NCBI GenBank assembly: GCA_019925095.2
Contig: CM034409.1
Coordinates: forward strand, 2,669,001-2,733,000
Reading direction: 5' to 3'
Source of the DNA: Dendrolimus kikuchii
Taxonomy: Eukaryota > Arthropoda > Insecta > Lepidoptera > Lasiocampidae
DNA length: 64,000 nucleotides
Position numbers and translations under genes: made by a program. The notes beneath the pieces are model-generated. The model saw only the letters and a list, made by a program, of their open reading frames with translations, had not been told where the DNA came from and did not search any database. This document shows positions 19,880 through 30,945 of the stretch, one piece after another. Numbering within the stretch: the stretch's first letter is position 1; every line of letters starts with the position of its first letter.

Positions 19880-20158
19880 TTCAGCAGACAGGCAGACGGC
19901 CCACTGGATGGAAAGCGGTTACCATCGCCTATGGACATTTGCAACACCAAAGGTGCTACAAATGCGCTGCTGCTCTCTTAAGGGAGTCTGGAACCTGGTC
20001 ACTAATGCCGGAATACAACTCAAGGTTGTTATGGCGGCATGCTTTAGACCAGGGGTGGTAGCCATCCAGTCGGGCAAATGCCCTACCACCTGGCTGTGGG
20101 TTGTTTAGTCGCCTCTTACGACAGGCCGCCCGGCCGCAGGAAATTGTATTCTTTCTCC
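19880..20158 (-). mobile_element. SINE A lacking both ends
   Basis: Core complete, but the poly-A with CTCCTGCAAT and the first ~18 bp (ATCCGTGCAGG...) are missing. Confidence 0.9.
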
Positions 20159-20534
20159 ACCAAAATTGATTCAGAAACAATAAGATACGGCCTCAAAAAT
20201 TACAAATTTATTCATTCATTCATTTCATCGATTTTCTGCTATATCTTCCGAACCCAAAGCCAAAAGTCAAAGCAATAAAATTTATACGGGATCATTTTGA
20301 AAGCGATGAGCAAAAGCGGGCCTTGTGATCCCGCTGTTGCTAAAATAATAAGGGAACCCCAAAAACATAGAAACTTCGATAACATTCTATGATTTAATTT
20401 ATCGAACTACGTTTAATGCAGTTACATCACTATTTGATTACGTAGTGTTTCTTGTTTGACTTTTTTGTCTGCTCGAAAATAACCAACGTAGATTAAAAAT
20501 ATCGAACTAATTTTGCAAAAAAAGCTTTATTATA
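20159..20534. other. AT-rich unassigned DNA
   Basis: No family or coding signal seen. Confidence 0.4.
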
Positions 20535-21018
20535 GAACAACAATTAAAACATGGAACTAATTAATGAAGTTGGTTGTCTACTTTTTAAAGGAGACGGATA
20601 CATTTTCATCTATTCTTGGGCCCAGAGATATTATTGTAAAAAAAAAAAGGTTCATTATAAAACAACAATTACATACATACATACATAACTTCACGCCAGT
20701 TCCCTTTCGGGGTAGGCACGAACAACAGAGTGCCATTTAGGCTTATTCTTACACACCTCACTTGCCTCTTTGACATTCATAACTCTTGTCATGCAAGCTC
20801 GTCTGTTCTTAAGGCTCCTGACATCACCTTCTGCTAGTACACGATCAATTTGATCATGGAAGGTGTGTCGTGGCCTTCCACGACTTCTGCATCCATCCAC
20901 TTTTGCATTGTATATGTAAAACAACAATTAAAACGTGGAACTGATTAATGGAGTTGGTTGTCTACTTTTTAAAGGAGACCGATACACTTTCATAGCTTCT
21001 TGAGCCCAGGATGTAAAA
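20535..21018 (+). repeat. Two ~125-bp tandem units, interrupted by RTE-2
   Basis: Units share ACAACAATTAAAAC, TGGAACT(A/G)ATTAATG and GTTGGTTGTCTACTTTTTAA. Unit 1 is 20535-20659. Unit 2 starts at 20660, is interrupted by 20672-20916, and resumes to about 21018. The tandem duplication therefore predates the LINE insertion. Confidence 0.75.
20672..20916 (-). mobile_element. RTE-2 with 14-bp TSD
   Basis: Tail at left (ACATACATACATAC), truncated at CATTGTATAT. Flanked by TAAAACAACAATTA at 20658-20671 and 20917-20930. Confidence 0.95.
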
Positions 21019-21063
21019 AGATGAGATTAATTTTAAGATTTCTGTTTATTGTGTTGATAATTT

Positions 21064-21253
21064 ACTGGATGGCTACCACCCCTGGTCTAAAGTATGTGGC
21101 CATAACAACCTTGACTTCTTGACAGTCTCCCTTAAGAGAGCAGCAGCGCATTTGTAACACCTTTGGTGTTGCAAATGACCATAGGCGATGGTAACCGCCT
21201 TACATCAAGTGGGCCGTCTGCCTGTCTGCTGAACTCCTGCAATAAATAAAAAA
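21064..21253 (+). mobile_element. SINE A 3' fragment
   Basis: Starts at ACTGGATGGCTACC, lacks about 25 bp (the GTGTTCCGGCATTAGTGACC segment) and ends CTCCTGCAATAAATAAAA. Confidence 0.9.
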
Positions 21254-21557
21254 GATACATCACAAAGAACTTCTACCGTCAAAAGACAGTTATAATCTTT
21301 CGACACAATAACTGCTTGTTTAACCAGACCAAAATCAGATTTAACGGTTAAATATTATGGTATGATAGGAACGTTTCTAGCCTGATCGCTATCTAAAGTC
21401 CTGTTGACAACTATTGTATACAAGTCCTGTTTAACTGCATTCTGGTGATTCATTGCATTAAGTTGATATAACTGAGAATTATTTAATTGTTTTGCAACCA
21501 TAGAATATTGCAACGTACTTTAGAATGTTGCTTAAAATGGTCCTTTAGTAATAATGT
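21254..21557. other. AT-rich unassigned DNA
   Basis: No recognised family. Confidence 0.35.
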
Positions 21558-21739
21558 ACAGTCGCGGTATGAAAAGGTTCGTCGCCTTAATGTCGACTTT
21601 TGCTTGCACGAGTACAACAATCAATACTGCCAACATTTTAATAAATGTTACGTTTATAAAATAGAGAAACGTGAAAAAAGTAAATTGCAATGTTGAGAAT
21701 GACAGACGCTGAAATTAACAATATGAAACAAAAATCACT

Positions 21740-22060
21740 TTTTTCTTTTTTTATTGCAGGAGTTCAGCAGACAGGCAGACGGCCCACTTGATGGAAAGCG
21801 GTTACCATCGCCTATGGACATTTGCAACACCAAAGGTGCTACAAATGCGCAGCTGCTCTCTTAAGGGATACTGGAATCTGGTCGGTCACTAATGCCGGAA
21901 CACAACTCGAAGGTTGTTATGGCGACATACTTTAGACCAGGGGTGGTAGCCATCCCGTCGGGCAAATGCCCTACCACCTCGCTGTGGGTTGTTTTGTCGC
22001 CTCTTACGACAGGCCGCCGAGCCGCAGGAAATTGTATTCTTTCTCCGTTCCTGCACGGAT
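21740..22060 (-). mobile_element. SINE A in duplicated segment, copy 1
   Basis: Full length with small insertions (GGTCGGTCAC, AACTCGAAGG). Absent from the second copy of the segment, so it inserted after the duplication. Confidence 0.92.
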
Positions 22061-22254
22061 AATCACTACGCTTAACATAAATATTAAAACCAACAAAAAG
22101 GTTTTACATGTCCAAACAAGCTTCTTAGACAACATAGGAAATCAAACAACTTTGATGTAAGTAATTTCAAACTTTATTGTCAATTGTCAAACGGTGAAAC
22201 ATAATTTTCTGTAGAACAGTCGGTTCTGTGATTTAGTTTGAAAAGTTATTATTA

Positions 22255-22916
22255 CTAGTGGTCAGCCGTGGTCGAAATTCGACCATAATAATTAATTTAA
22301 ATTATAAGTTTGAAGATTATTAAGGTTCTGTTGTCAAAGACTATACTTGTCTATAATCATCCGTGCAGGAACGGAGAAAGAATACAATTTCCTGCGGCCG
22401 GGCGGCCTGTCGTAAGAGGCGACCAAACAACCCACAGCCAGGTGGTAGGGCATTTGCCCGACTGGATGGCTACCACCCCTGGTCTAAAGTATGTCGCCAT
22501 AACAACCTTGAGCTGTGTTCCGGCATTAGTGACCAGGTTCCAGTCTCCCTTAAGAGAGCAGCAGCGCATTTGTAGCACCTTTGGTGTTGCAATGTTGTCT
22601 ATAGGCGATGGTAACCGCTTTTCATCAAGTGGGCCGTCTGCCTGTCTGCTGAACTTCTGCAATAAAAAAAAATAAAAAAACACCTATTTCGCCAAGGCTA
22701 CCCTGTTAATTTGACTTTAAAAATAAACAAAAGAGTATATATGTGTGTATGTTTAGTTTTTTTTATTGATTTAATTTATTTTTTATGCATAATTCAAAAA
22801 AATATTAGCATTCTACACTCCTCTGTATAAACTATAAGTGTGCGAAATTTCATACTCCTCCGTCCGCGCAATTTTCGTAAAAAGGGGTACAAAGTTTTTG
22901 CTTCACGTATTAATAT
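22255..22916 (-). mobile_element. Helitron type J (J1)
   Basis: Reading the minus strand, it ends GGTCGAATTTCGACC (15-nt palindrome, 22270-22284), then ~11 nt, then CTAG followed by T. Body landmarks on the plus strand are TTCGCCAAGGCTAC, CTCCTCCGTCCGCGCAATTT and AAGTTTTTGCTTCACG. Hairpin plus CTAG is the Helitron 3' signature. Contains SINE A 22359-22680. The 5' end near 22916 is not sharply defined. Confidence 0.75.
22359..22680 (+). mobile_element. SINE A inserted in Helitron J1
   Basis: Full length. Compared with the empty site in J3 (CTATAATCACAGATTTCGCC), the duplication is at most 2-3 bp (CA). Confidence 0.92.
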
Positions 22917-23295
22917 AATGATGTACAGTCGCGGTATGAAAATGTTCGTCGCCTCAATGTCGACTTATGCTTGCACGAGCACAACAAACAATACTGCCAA
23001 CATTTTAATAAATCTTACGTTTATAATATAGAAACGTGAAAAAGAAAATTCCAATGTTGACAATGATAGACGCTGAGATTAACAATAAGAAGCAAAAAGG
23101 ATATAATCACTAAGCTAAACTTCAATATTAATACAAATAATAAGGTTTTACATGTCTAAACAATCTTCTTAGACAAGATAAGAAATCAAAGAACTTTGAT
23201 GTAAGTAATTTAAAATTTAATTATCAAAGAATGAAACATAATTTTCTGTGGAACAGTCGGTTCTGTGTCGTAGTTTGAAGAGTTATAATTATTTC

Positions 23296-23735
23296 TGTTC
23301 TTCTAAACTATCTAGATAAGTATCCATCTCTGTTATAGATCTATTATTTAAATTATTTTTACCTTTACACATAGGGAAACACTGCATGTGTGAAATAAAT
23401 ACTTAAACTTATATAAGACTTCTGGGGCCTTACTTATAATCGTTTCTTAAATTTAAAGAAACTGCTCAGCAACTGATCAGTGATAATCTTACCTATAAAC
23501 TCCTCTTTAGTGAAATATTTTGGGTACAACCTACGTTAATCATTCAAATTTCGTTTATCTGTGCTCCTCTTAGGTAAACAACAGGTATTACACGTTTCTA
23601 AGTGAAAAAAAAAAGATATTCATTGATTAGGGTCTGATTCTGATTCTCTTACTTAAGAGATGGCTAATCGTTTCTTAACGAGATTATTATAAGTAAGGCC
23701 GCTAGTGTTTAAATACCCGTTTCGAAGAATTATAA
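23296..23735. other. Unassigned DNA
   Basis: AT-rich. CTTACTTATAATCGTTTC near 23435 and its inverse near 23690 (GATTATTATAAGTAAGGCC) suggest an old inverted-repeat element, about 275 bp, but boundaries are unclear. Confidence 0.35.
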
Positions 23736-23739
23736 ATAT

Positions 23740-24245
23740 TCTTACAACCCACGTCCCGACAAAAACAAAATCCACCTGCATACCTGAAACAAAACACATT
23801 TTATTACATGTCGGCATAGAAACTAATTGTAACTCTTTTACGATCGTCTTCTTTTGTTTACTTATTGAGTGGCATGCGTTTATAGAAAACAGCCCATTGT
23901 TTTATTGTACTCTTTTATGGCCGTCTGTAGCCGAGTCATTAGCCAGGTGTGGCGGATTAAGTCGACTTAGATACGGGCACATTGCATTTGTGCAGTATAA
24001 AACGATGACCTGATTGAGGGGAAGGCAGTCGAGTGAGAACCACGATCGAAGCGAGACGTGTGTGCATTCGGTAATCTATTAGTGACGGACTTTGCGCGTT
24101 TTATTGGATTACGACCTTCTGCATTACCTTTGAATTTATTGTGTTCAGTTATATTTGTACCTGTGTTATACGTGTTTGTATAGTTCTAATAAGCTCTATA
24201 ATAATTCCAACGGCATTTTTAATTCGAGTCTCGCAACTCGTAACA
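23740..24245 (+). mobile_element. Solo LTR (family L), copy 1
   Basis: A 506-bp unit ending CGCAACTCGTAACA, flanked by ATAT on both sides (23736-23739, 24246-24249). The start is TCTTACAAC where the other copies have TGTTA, so the terminal TG is mutated. No internal retrotransposon genes flank it, hence a solo LTR. Conserved inner blocks: CGTCTTCTTTTGTTTACTT, TAGCCAGGTGTGGCGGATTA, GTGACGGACTTTGCGCG. Type of LTR element is not determinable from an LTR; ATAT preference is known for some insect Ty3/gypsy elements. Confidence 0.75.
23996..24029 (+). promoter_or_regulatory. LTR core promoter: TATA box and initiator
   Basis: TATAAAAC at 23996 and GGCAGTCG with the CAGT at 24026 (about 30 bp later). 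LTR copy 3 keeps the same pair with the same spacing (TATAAAG 57598, CAGT 57629). Arthropod initiators are TCAGT-like, so transcription would start near 24027. Confidence 0.55.
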
Positions 24246-24249
24246 ATAT

Positions 24250-25419
24250 CTATCTACATCGCTAAAATACTCATTGTAGGTGTTTCATTTTGTACATAGT
24301 ATGTTTTAGAAGTAGTTAACAAAATATTAATTATTATACTAATGAAAAGCACTGAATGTTAATTGCCTTTGGGATAGGCAGGATATAAATTTGGGCCTAA
24401 GAATAGGCATGTCAAGGCGGCCTGTGTCGTTCCGCGGTCGTTCGCAAACCATTGACAACAGTTGTCTGTGCATGTGGTACAAGTGTTAAAGTCTGGTTTA
24501 CATTTGCATCGGAACTCGCTCATCGCACGAAACACGATTAGCTCAAGCAAACCGTATCACGATATTCTGTGATATCGTAGTTTAACATCGGTCTAGCCGG
24601 GCCTGAATCCTGCAATTAACGATGAGCAGGACACGTGTGAGCCAGTACATTTGACCCGTACAAAATACATTTGTACTGATACGGTTTCAAATTTTAAATG
24701 TACCGCTTCAAAATTTTTGCCGCGCTACAACTCAAAAGTAAGAGTAAGGAAGGAACGAGGCTTATGCTACAACAGTACAATAACGCCTCTACGGATAATG
24801 ACATGACAAAGAGGGACAACATGACTGTCATAGTACGACTGTTAGTAAAATGAGGTGACCGAGGCCGAGCAAATCCGATTCTTAACGAACATTTCCGAAC
24901 TAGTTTTGAACGGGACAAATGAGAGAATGATGCTCATCGCTTCAAATGTATTGCCGCGGTACAAACGATACAAATCTCCTCGCCTCATTTGAAGGGGTGC
25001 ATGGTACAGGTACAGTGCAAAATGCCATGTTGCTGTTACAAACTCATTTTAAAATCATATCCTACTCAACTCTAGCGAGATGGAACACTCCTCCGACTCA
25101 AAGAGAGATCTTCCAGCGAGGCTATAGTTGTTCCTCGCAGGCCTAGGCCCATCCGTTATTGTTGGAGATTTGTAATATATTATTTGTACGTTTTAGGAAT
25201 CGTTTGCGACATCAATTATTGTACAGCGCCATCTATTGGCTTGTAAGTGTTCCACTACAAAGATAATATAACTAGCATGGTTCTACCACGTTCTATCTCG
25301 CTCGCATTATCACATAATATATGAAAATATAAATTACAGTATTTACTTACTACAATTTTGTATTCCACAAATTTCAACAATAAAATTATGAATGTTTCAC
25401 CAAAATGAGAGTACGAAGG
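24250..25419. other. Unassigned DNA
   Basis: Includes unsupported frames at 24359-24550, 24694-24918 and 24946-25146. GCGCCATCTATTGGC at ~25228 is a short motif also seen in many repeats. No family match in the window. Confidence 0.35.
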
Positions 25420-25945
25420 TAATGAGACACGAGTTTTACATTGTGCAGCACAGATTAGAGAGTCAATAAGACCGATGATTAAACATAGGTCCAATTTGGA
25501 CCGAAATAAAACTAACAATAATATTTTTTAGACTAAAGAGATACTACAGATATACAATGCAAAAGTGGATAGATGCAGAAATCGTGGAAGGCCACGACAC
25601 ACCTTCCATGATCAAATTGATCGTGTACTAGCAGAAGGTGATATCAGGAGCCTTAAGAACAGACGAGCGTGCATGACAAGAGTTATGAATGTCAAAGAAG
25701 CAAGTGAGGTGTGTAAGAATAAGCCTAAATGGCGCTCTGTTCGTGCGGGGTGCAAGGGAACTGGCGTGAAGTTATGTATATATGTAAAGGGATACTTAAA
25801 AAGTTTATTTTGAATTATAATATGTTGACGGATGTAGGCTGAAGGAATTATATCTATATTAATAAAAGTTCGAGAAGAATTATCTGTGAGTATATTCTCT
25901 GAAGTTTCACTTCTACTGCGTGTGAACTGCACACACGTTTTTTTA
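25420..25945 (+). repeat. Dispersed repeat G, split by RTE-2
   Basis: Landmarks: ACATTGTGCAGCACAGATTA, AATCATCGGT inverse, TAGGTCCAATTTGGACCG, GTTTATTTTGAATTATAAT, GAATTATCTGTGAGTATATT, CACTTCTACTGCGTGTGAAC. Inverted second copy at 62238-63190. No ORF. Unclassified. Confidence 0.65.
25546..25784 (+). mobile_element. RTE-2 inserted in repeat G
   Basis: Last ~70 codons plus tail. 12-bp TSD TAAAGAGATACT/TAAAGGGATACT (25534-25545, 25785-25796) with one mismatch. Confidence 0.93.
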
Positions 25946-26284
25946 TGTTTTACTTGTTCAAAATGTGGTAGAAAATATGTATATTTCGCTTTTTAGTTTG
26001 AATTCGGTTTTGTTTTTGTTGAGAAACAATTATAAACCGCCAAATACGAGATTCCGCTTTAGCATATCACTTAGACCGAACTGAGCCAATCAACTTGCGC
26101 AATTTGTGACTAAACCAAATTCCTAGATCAGAGTGAGCTTTATTATCTATCGATAACTATCGACTATTATCTCGATTCGATTTAACCGATTGGCTGATAG
26201 CTGGTCGATGCAATTATGCAAAAGCTATCAAGAGATTACCTACTTTTATTTTCATGAAGATATTTTCAGCCTGTGTATTCCTCT
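25946..26284. other. AT-rich unassigned DNA
   Basis: TTTTTAGTTTGAATTCGGTT near 25991 faintly resembles CCGACTTC-element sequence. Nothing else. Confidence 0.35.
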
Positions 26285-26460
26285 GTATTGGGCAAGTCTT
26301 TGCCGGCATAGTTCATTGAAACGCAGAGGTTCCACGTTCGATTCCTGGCATGTTAAATTTCGTAAACGAATTTCCGTTGTTCAGTATGGTATGGGCATCT
26401 GGGATCGGCTCCAGGGTGGTGTGTTATATATTACCCATGACTTACTATTTGGCGTGAGAG
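26285..26460 (+). mobile_element. Repeat C, partial
   Basis: Lacks box A; starts GCAAGTCTTTGCCGGC and keeps box B-like GTTCGATTCCTGGCA and the CTGGGATCGGCTCCAG body, then is truncated. Confidence 0.65.
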
Positions 26461-26655
26461 GGGTTATAATTTTTTTTTTTATATATTTTGTTGGAACGAA
26501 GTAATCTATCGCACGTTGCTCGTCAGATGGGGGTTAGACGAAAAAAGTGTTAGGGAAAGAAAAATGCTGACCACTCTATATTATTGTACAATTTCGAACT
26601 TTAATGAAATGGAATAAGGTCTTATTACTATATAATTTCTTTGATGACCTCCGTT

Positions 26656-27051
26656 CTGCGGAGTGACGCTCGCGGACCGCGTTCGTAATACCGAAGTAAG
26701 AAAGAGAGTTGGTATGAAAGAGAGTGTCGGGGTGAAGGTAAGGAAAGGAATGCTCCGGTGGTTCGGGCATGTGGAAAGAATGCATGATGAAAGAATGACT
26801 AAACAGATATACAATGCAAAAGTGGATGGATGCAGAAGTCGTGGAAGGCCACGACACACCTTCCATGATCAAATTGATCGTGTACTAGCAGAAGGTGATG
26901 TCAGGAGCCTTAAGAACAGACGAGCTTGCATGACAAGAGTTATGAATGTCAAAGAGGCAAGTGAGGTGTGTAAGAATAAGCCTAAATGGCACTCTGTTGT
27001 TCGTGCCTACCCCGCAAGGGAACTGGCGTGAAGTTATGTATGTATGTATGT
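26656..27051 (+). mobile_element. RTE-2, intact C-terminal frame, 9-bp TSD
   Basis: Continuous reading frame from GVTLADRVRNTEVRKRVGMK to ARELA-stop, tail (TATG)3. TSD ACCTCCGTT at 26647-26655 and 27052-27060. Among the least decayed copies, so probably recent. Confidence 0.95.
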
Positions 27052-27060
27052 ACCTCCGTT

Positions 27061-27371
27061 AGTCTTTAATGGCCTCCGTTGGTCGTCGATGGCTTTCGAT
27101 GGTCTATTAAACTTCGTTCCAACCAGGTATCCCAAAGACACCTCATTAGTTTCTGTTGTAATAATGTGTACAACTGATCAGCAACTTTTTAGTGTTTTAC
27201 TGTGCACCGGCTGCGAGATGTAGGAAATATTTATTTTTCATTTATCATATTCTGAAAGTGCATTTGGAGTTTCCTGATCACAGGGATGAATGCAATACTT
27301 TTCATCTTTGGGAAATGATTTTCCCTGCTGTCAAAAAATTAAACAAACTATACGAACTTTATGAGTCGCAT
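27061..27371. other. Unassigned DNA
   Basis: Starts with short degenerate repeats of (G)GCCTCCGTTGGTC/GGCTTTCGATGGTC; otherwise nothing. Confidence 0.35.
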
Positions 27372-27689
27372 TTTCTTTTTTTTTTTTATTGCAGGAGATC
27401 AGCAGACAGGCAGACGGCCCATTTGATGGAAAGCGGTTACCATCGCCAATGGATATTTGCAACACCAAGTTGCTGCAAATGCGCTGCTGCTCTCTTAAGG
27501 GAAACTGGAACCTGGTCACTAATGCCGGAACACAACTCAAAGTTGTTATGGCGACATACTTTAGACCAGGGGTGGTAGCCATCCAGTCGGGCGAATGCCC
27601 TACCACCTGGCTGTGGGTTGTTTAGTCGCCTCTTACGACAGGCCGCCCGGCCGCAGGAAATTTTATTCTTTCTCCGTTCCTGCACGGAT
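27372..27689 (-). mobile_element. SINE A
   Basis: Full length, subfamily a; long T-tract on the plus strand. Confidence 0.93.
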
Positions 27690-27857
27690 AATTGTCGCAT
27701 GTTGTATATACGCGACTCATGTCCCAACTTTTTTTTTTTTTCAGCCACTGTTAAATCGTGACATAAATTATAATGATAAATAACAATATTGTAATATCAC
27801 TTTACACTTATAAATTACTTTTCACTAAATTATTATTTAATTTACATACATTTTTTC

Positions 27858-28168
27858 ATCCGTGCAGGACGGAGAAAGAATACAATTTCCTGCGGTCGGG
27901 CGGCCTGTCGTAAGAGGCGACAAAACAACCCATAGCCAGGTGGTAGGGTATTTACTCGACTGGATAGCGACCACCCCTGGTCTAGAGTATGTCGCCATAA
28001 CAACCTTGTGTTGTGTTCCGACATTAGTGACCAGGGTCCAGTGTCCCTTAAGAGAGCAGTAGCGCAATTGTAGCACCTTTGGTGTTGCAAATGTCCATAG
28101 GCGATGGTAACCGCTTTCCATCAAGTGGGCCGTCTGCCTGTCTGTTGCACTCCTGCAATAAAAAAAAA
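27858..28168 (+). mobile_element. SINE A, subfamily b
   Basis: Full length with subfamily b variants (GGGTATTTACTCGAC, GCGACCACC). Lies head to head with the minus copy ending at 27689, only 168 bp apart. Confidence 0.92.
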
Positions 28169-29005
28169 TTTAGCTAAATATTTGCTATTATCACTGACAA
28201 AAAGTACTGGCTGGTAGAATGCCACAGAAAAAGAAATTTACTTGACGTATCATATGTGACGTATTAAATGAGTTCATCATATTTAGATTTGGATGTAACG
28301 CCTGATTTCATTAGAGAAGTAGTTGTTTGTTTAGCTAATCAGTTTTTGTTTACTCCCTTCATATTTATTTATTTATTTAATTTATTCGAAATGAAAACCA
28401 GAGTAGTATGAACCTCGGGTGAAAGGCCTATTTAGGCACTCGAATTATTAGCGCCCTCACTACGCTCGTATGCGCTAAACCATCTCGTGTCTAAATAGGT
28501 CACATTCACCTCTCATATAATAATGTACTATTTGGCTTTTTAGTTACTTCAGAAGTTGTTTTTTTTATTGCTAGATTTTTTTTATTGTTGGATATGGAAG
28601 TATATAGAGTTGTCAGATTTAATTTTTAAATTTCGCTTCGATATGTAATTATTTACGTATGTAAACATTGCGTAGGCTCTTGGCATACTATAACATACCC
28701 ATGGCACATTTAGGCAGGCCAAAAATAAATCTGCATGAATAGAAAGTTAATATAAAACTACCCACGCAGTTAAGGAGTCAAAAGTGAAACTGTGCTCATT
28801 ATATTATAATGAAGTAACACTTTCTTTGCTTGTGCTCAAATTTATAGACCGGCCTTTTAGTTTTAATGGACTAAATAATTACCTATCAGTGGCGTGGACT
28901 TTGTACAACTCAATTCCCTATAGCCCTACTTTTGAGAAACTAGCCAAGCGACCAAAAGTTCGTAAGTGTCATGCATACATTGGCGTTTACGCGTCCTGTT
29001 CAAAC
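28169..29005. other. Unassigned DNA with a small inverted repeat
   Basis: CCTATTTAGGCACTCG (28428) and its imperfect inverse CTCGTGTCTAAATAGG (28485) form a ~75-bp foldback. A 101-codon frame at 28784-29089 enters the LTR and has no motif. Confidence 0.4.
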
Positions 29006-29009
29006 ATAT

Positions 29010-29494
29010 TGTTACGAGTCGCGAGACTCGAATTAAAATTTGAGTTTATTAGAACTATACAAACACGTATAACACAGGTACAAATATAACTGAACACAAC
29101 AAGTCCAAACGTAATGCAGAAGGTCGTAGTTCCATAAAACGCGTAAAGTCTGTCACTAAAAGTTTACCGATTGTAATAAACATGTCTTGCTTCACTCGTG
29201 GTTATCGCTCGACTAACTTCCTCCACCATCAAGTCATCGTTTTATACTGCGCAACTGAAATGTTCCCGTATCTAAGCCGACTTAATCCGACACACCTGGC
29301 TAATGACTGCCGTAAAAGATTACAATACAACAATGGGCTGTTTTCTAATCATAAATTTTAAACACAAAGTAAACAAAAGAAGACTACCATAAAATGATTC
29401 CGATGTTATTAGTTCAAATGCCGACGGGTAATAAATGTGCTTTGTTTCAGATATGCAGGTGGGTTTTGTGTTAATCGGAATCTGAGTCATAACA
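29010..29494 (-). mobile_element. Solo LTR (family L), copy 2
   Basis: 485 bp from TGTTACGAGTCGCGAG to GAGTCATAACA (TG...CA ends intact), flanked by ATAT (29006-29009, 29495-29498). Inverted relative to copy 1. Confidence 0.8.
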
Positions 29495-29590
29495 ATATTA
29501 TTACCAGTGTATAAATTAGCCAGTGACGAAAAGGTCGGAAGCGCCATGAAATTTATTGGCGTTTACGTTATTTTATTAGTTTTATATATT

Positions 29591-29848
29591 AATGACTAAA
29601 CAGATATACAATGCAAAAGTGGATGGATGCAGAAGTCGTGGAAGGCCACGACACACCTTCCATGATCAAATTGATCGTGTACTAGCAGAAGGTGATGTCA
29701 GGAGACTTAAGAACAGACGAGCGTGCAAGACAAGAGTTATGAATGTCAAAGAAGCAAGTGAGGTGTGTAAGAATAAGCCTGAATGGCGCTCTGTTGTTCG
29801 TGCCTACGCCGCAAGGGAACTGGCGTGAAGTTATATATGTATATAATG
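29591..29848 (+). mobile_element. RTE-2 copy
   Basis: From MTKQIYNAKVDG to ARELA-stop in one frame; TATATATGTATATA tail. TSD not clear because the flanks are TA-rich. Confidence 0.92.
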
Positions 29849-30035
29849 AGAGACTTGTGACGCAAATAAAATTAAAGATGCCTGTGCCTTCTCTGGATCT
29901 CTTCAGAAGGAACCGTATTCACATGGCTCCTCTTATTTATAACTCTTTGCCAACTGATATTATAAGCGTACCCTCAAGAAAATTCACTGTAGTCTTAAAA
30001 AAGTGGCTGATCAAGGAGTGTTTCTATACTGTCAT
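29849..30035 (+). mobile_element. Jockey-like LINE C-terminal fragment
   Basis: The plus strand encodes LDLFRRNRIHMAPLIYNSLP then FTVVLKKWLIKECFYTV, the FxxNxLPxxI...FKxxLKxWLxxxxYY pattern at the end of many insect LINE RT proteins. Truncated 5'; its fusion to the RTE-2 frame upstream is accidental. Confidence 0.6.
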
Positions 30036-30052
30036 ATCACCCAGACCATAGT

Positions 30053-30168
30053 AAATAACGGAGAAAATTCGTTACCGAAATTTACCATATCAGGAATCGA
30101 ACTCGAAGCCTCTGTGTTGCAGTGAGGTAAGCCGGCAAAGACTTAACCGTTTAACCACAGAGGCCGTC
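30053..30168 (-). mobile_element. Repeat C head, isolated
   Basis: On the minus strand: GACGGCCTCTGTGGTTAAAC, then box B-like GAGTTCGATTCCTG and the start of the body. Box A is mutated. Confidence 0.65.
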
Positions 30169-30194
30169 GTGTCCGTAAAAGATGCTTAGCTTAT

Positions 30195-30866
30195 TTATTA
30201 TTATTTTATTATTTATTGTATTGTACCCATAGTCCCTCAAGACTATAAGTAGAATACTGAGCCTAGGACACCGTCTCATATGGGTAAGGTATCCAGAAGG
30301 CTGGCTATGTCTCCTCGCTGGGTCGCCATACTGATCCCTTGCCCGAGGTGAGCACCAGCCTTCTGATCATCTAAAGAGTTAATAAGTCGTTTTGATTTTT
30401 TTTTAATAGCTGGAGTACAGCAGACAGGCATACGGCCCACCTGATGGAAAGCGGTTACCGTCGCATATGAACGTTTGCAACACCAGAGGTATTACTAACG
30501 CGCTGCCGCCCGTGAAGAAATTTTATGACACCCGTTTTAAAAATCCTGTATTGTAGCGCTGTGGGAAAACCACGGCTGGGAGAGCTCATTCCAAATCCCC
30601 ACGGTGCGCAAGTTCTAGAGAGCCGTTGCGTTGCGAAGCGGCTCAAGGAAGTGGGGATGAACGCCCAGTCGATGGCGTGCGGTGCGGTGGTAAAAGGAAG
30701 ACGAAGGCGCCATTCTAAATTTTTATGTTTAATAAGTTTTGGTTGGGGCTCATGGTCTCAGGACCCCACGGTCCAAGCATTTCAACAGCAAACGGCACAA
30801 ACGTATAATTCTCGCTGAGGGTTGCATATTTGCGCCGTTTGAGTCATTCAGATGTTTCCGCCGCCG
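30195..30866 (-). mobile_element. LINE N, split by LINE A2
   Basis: Upstream part (30728-30866, minus strand) encodes FVPFAVEMLGPWGPE. Downstream part (30195-30380) encodes QKAGAHLGQGISMATQRGD, ASLLDTLPI-stop. The order fits LINE N at 7215. LINE A2 separates the halves. Confidence 0.65.
30394..30727 (-). mobile_element. LINE A2 inserted in LINE N
   Basis: The minus strand encodes a WGFGMSSPSRGF-type remnant (expected WNELP...VFP), FKTGVIKFLHGRQRVSN, then VANVHMRR-stop and the SINE-A-like tail ending CTGTACTCCAGCTATTAAAA. TTAATAAG repeats on both sides (about 30380 and 30728) as a likely TSD. Confidence 0.7.
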
Positions 30867-30945
30867 AATCAGCTGATTTAATTTTGTTTAGTAAATGGGA
30901 TACGTAAAATGTCAATTTAGACATAAAGTTACAATATATTATATA

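Larger units (their letters stand above)
21558..23295 (+). repeat. Direct segmental duplication around a Helitron
   Basis: The segment starting TACAGTCGCGGTATGAAAA at 21558 recurs at 22924 and both run to CAGTCGGTTCTGTG (~22235 and ~23265). Copy 1 carries a SINE A (21740-22060). The spacer is a Helitron (22255-22916) that itself carries a SINE A. Confidence 0.8.

Noticed and set aside
28979..29567. 13-bp direct repeat ATTGGCGTTTACG on both sides of LTR copy 2
   Set aside because: The LTR already has an adjacent ATAT duplication; the outer repeat may be coincidence or an older event and defines no element.
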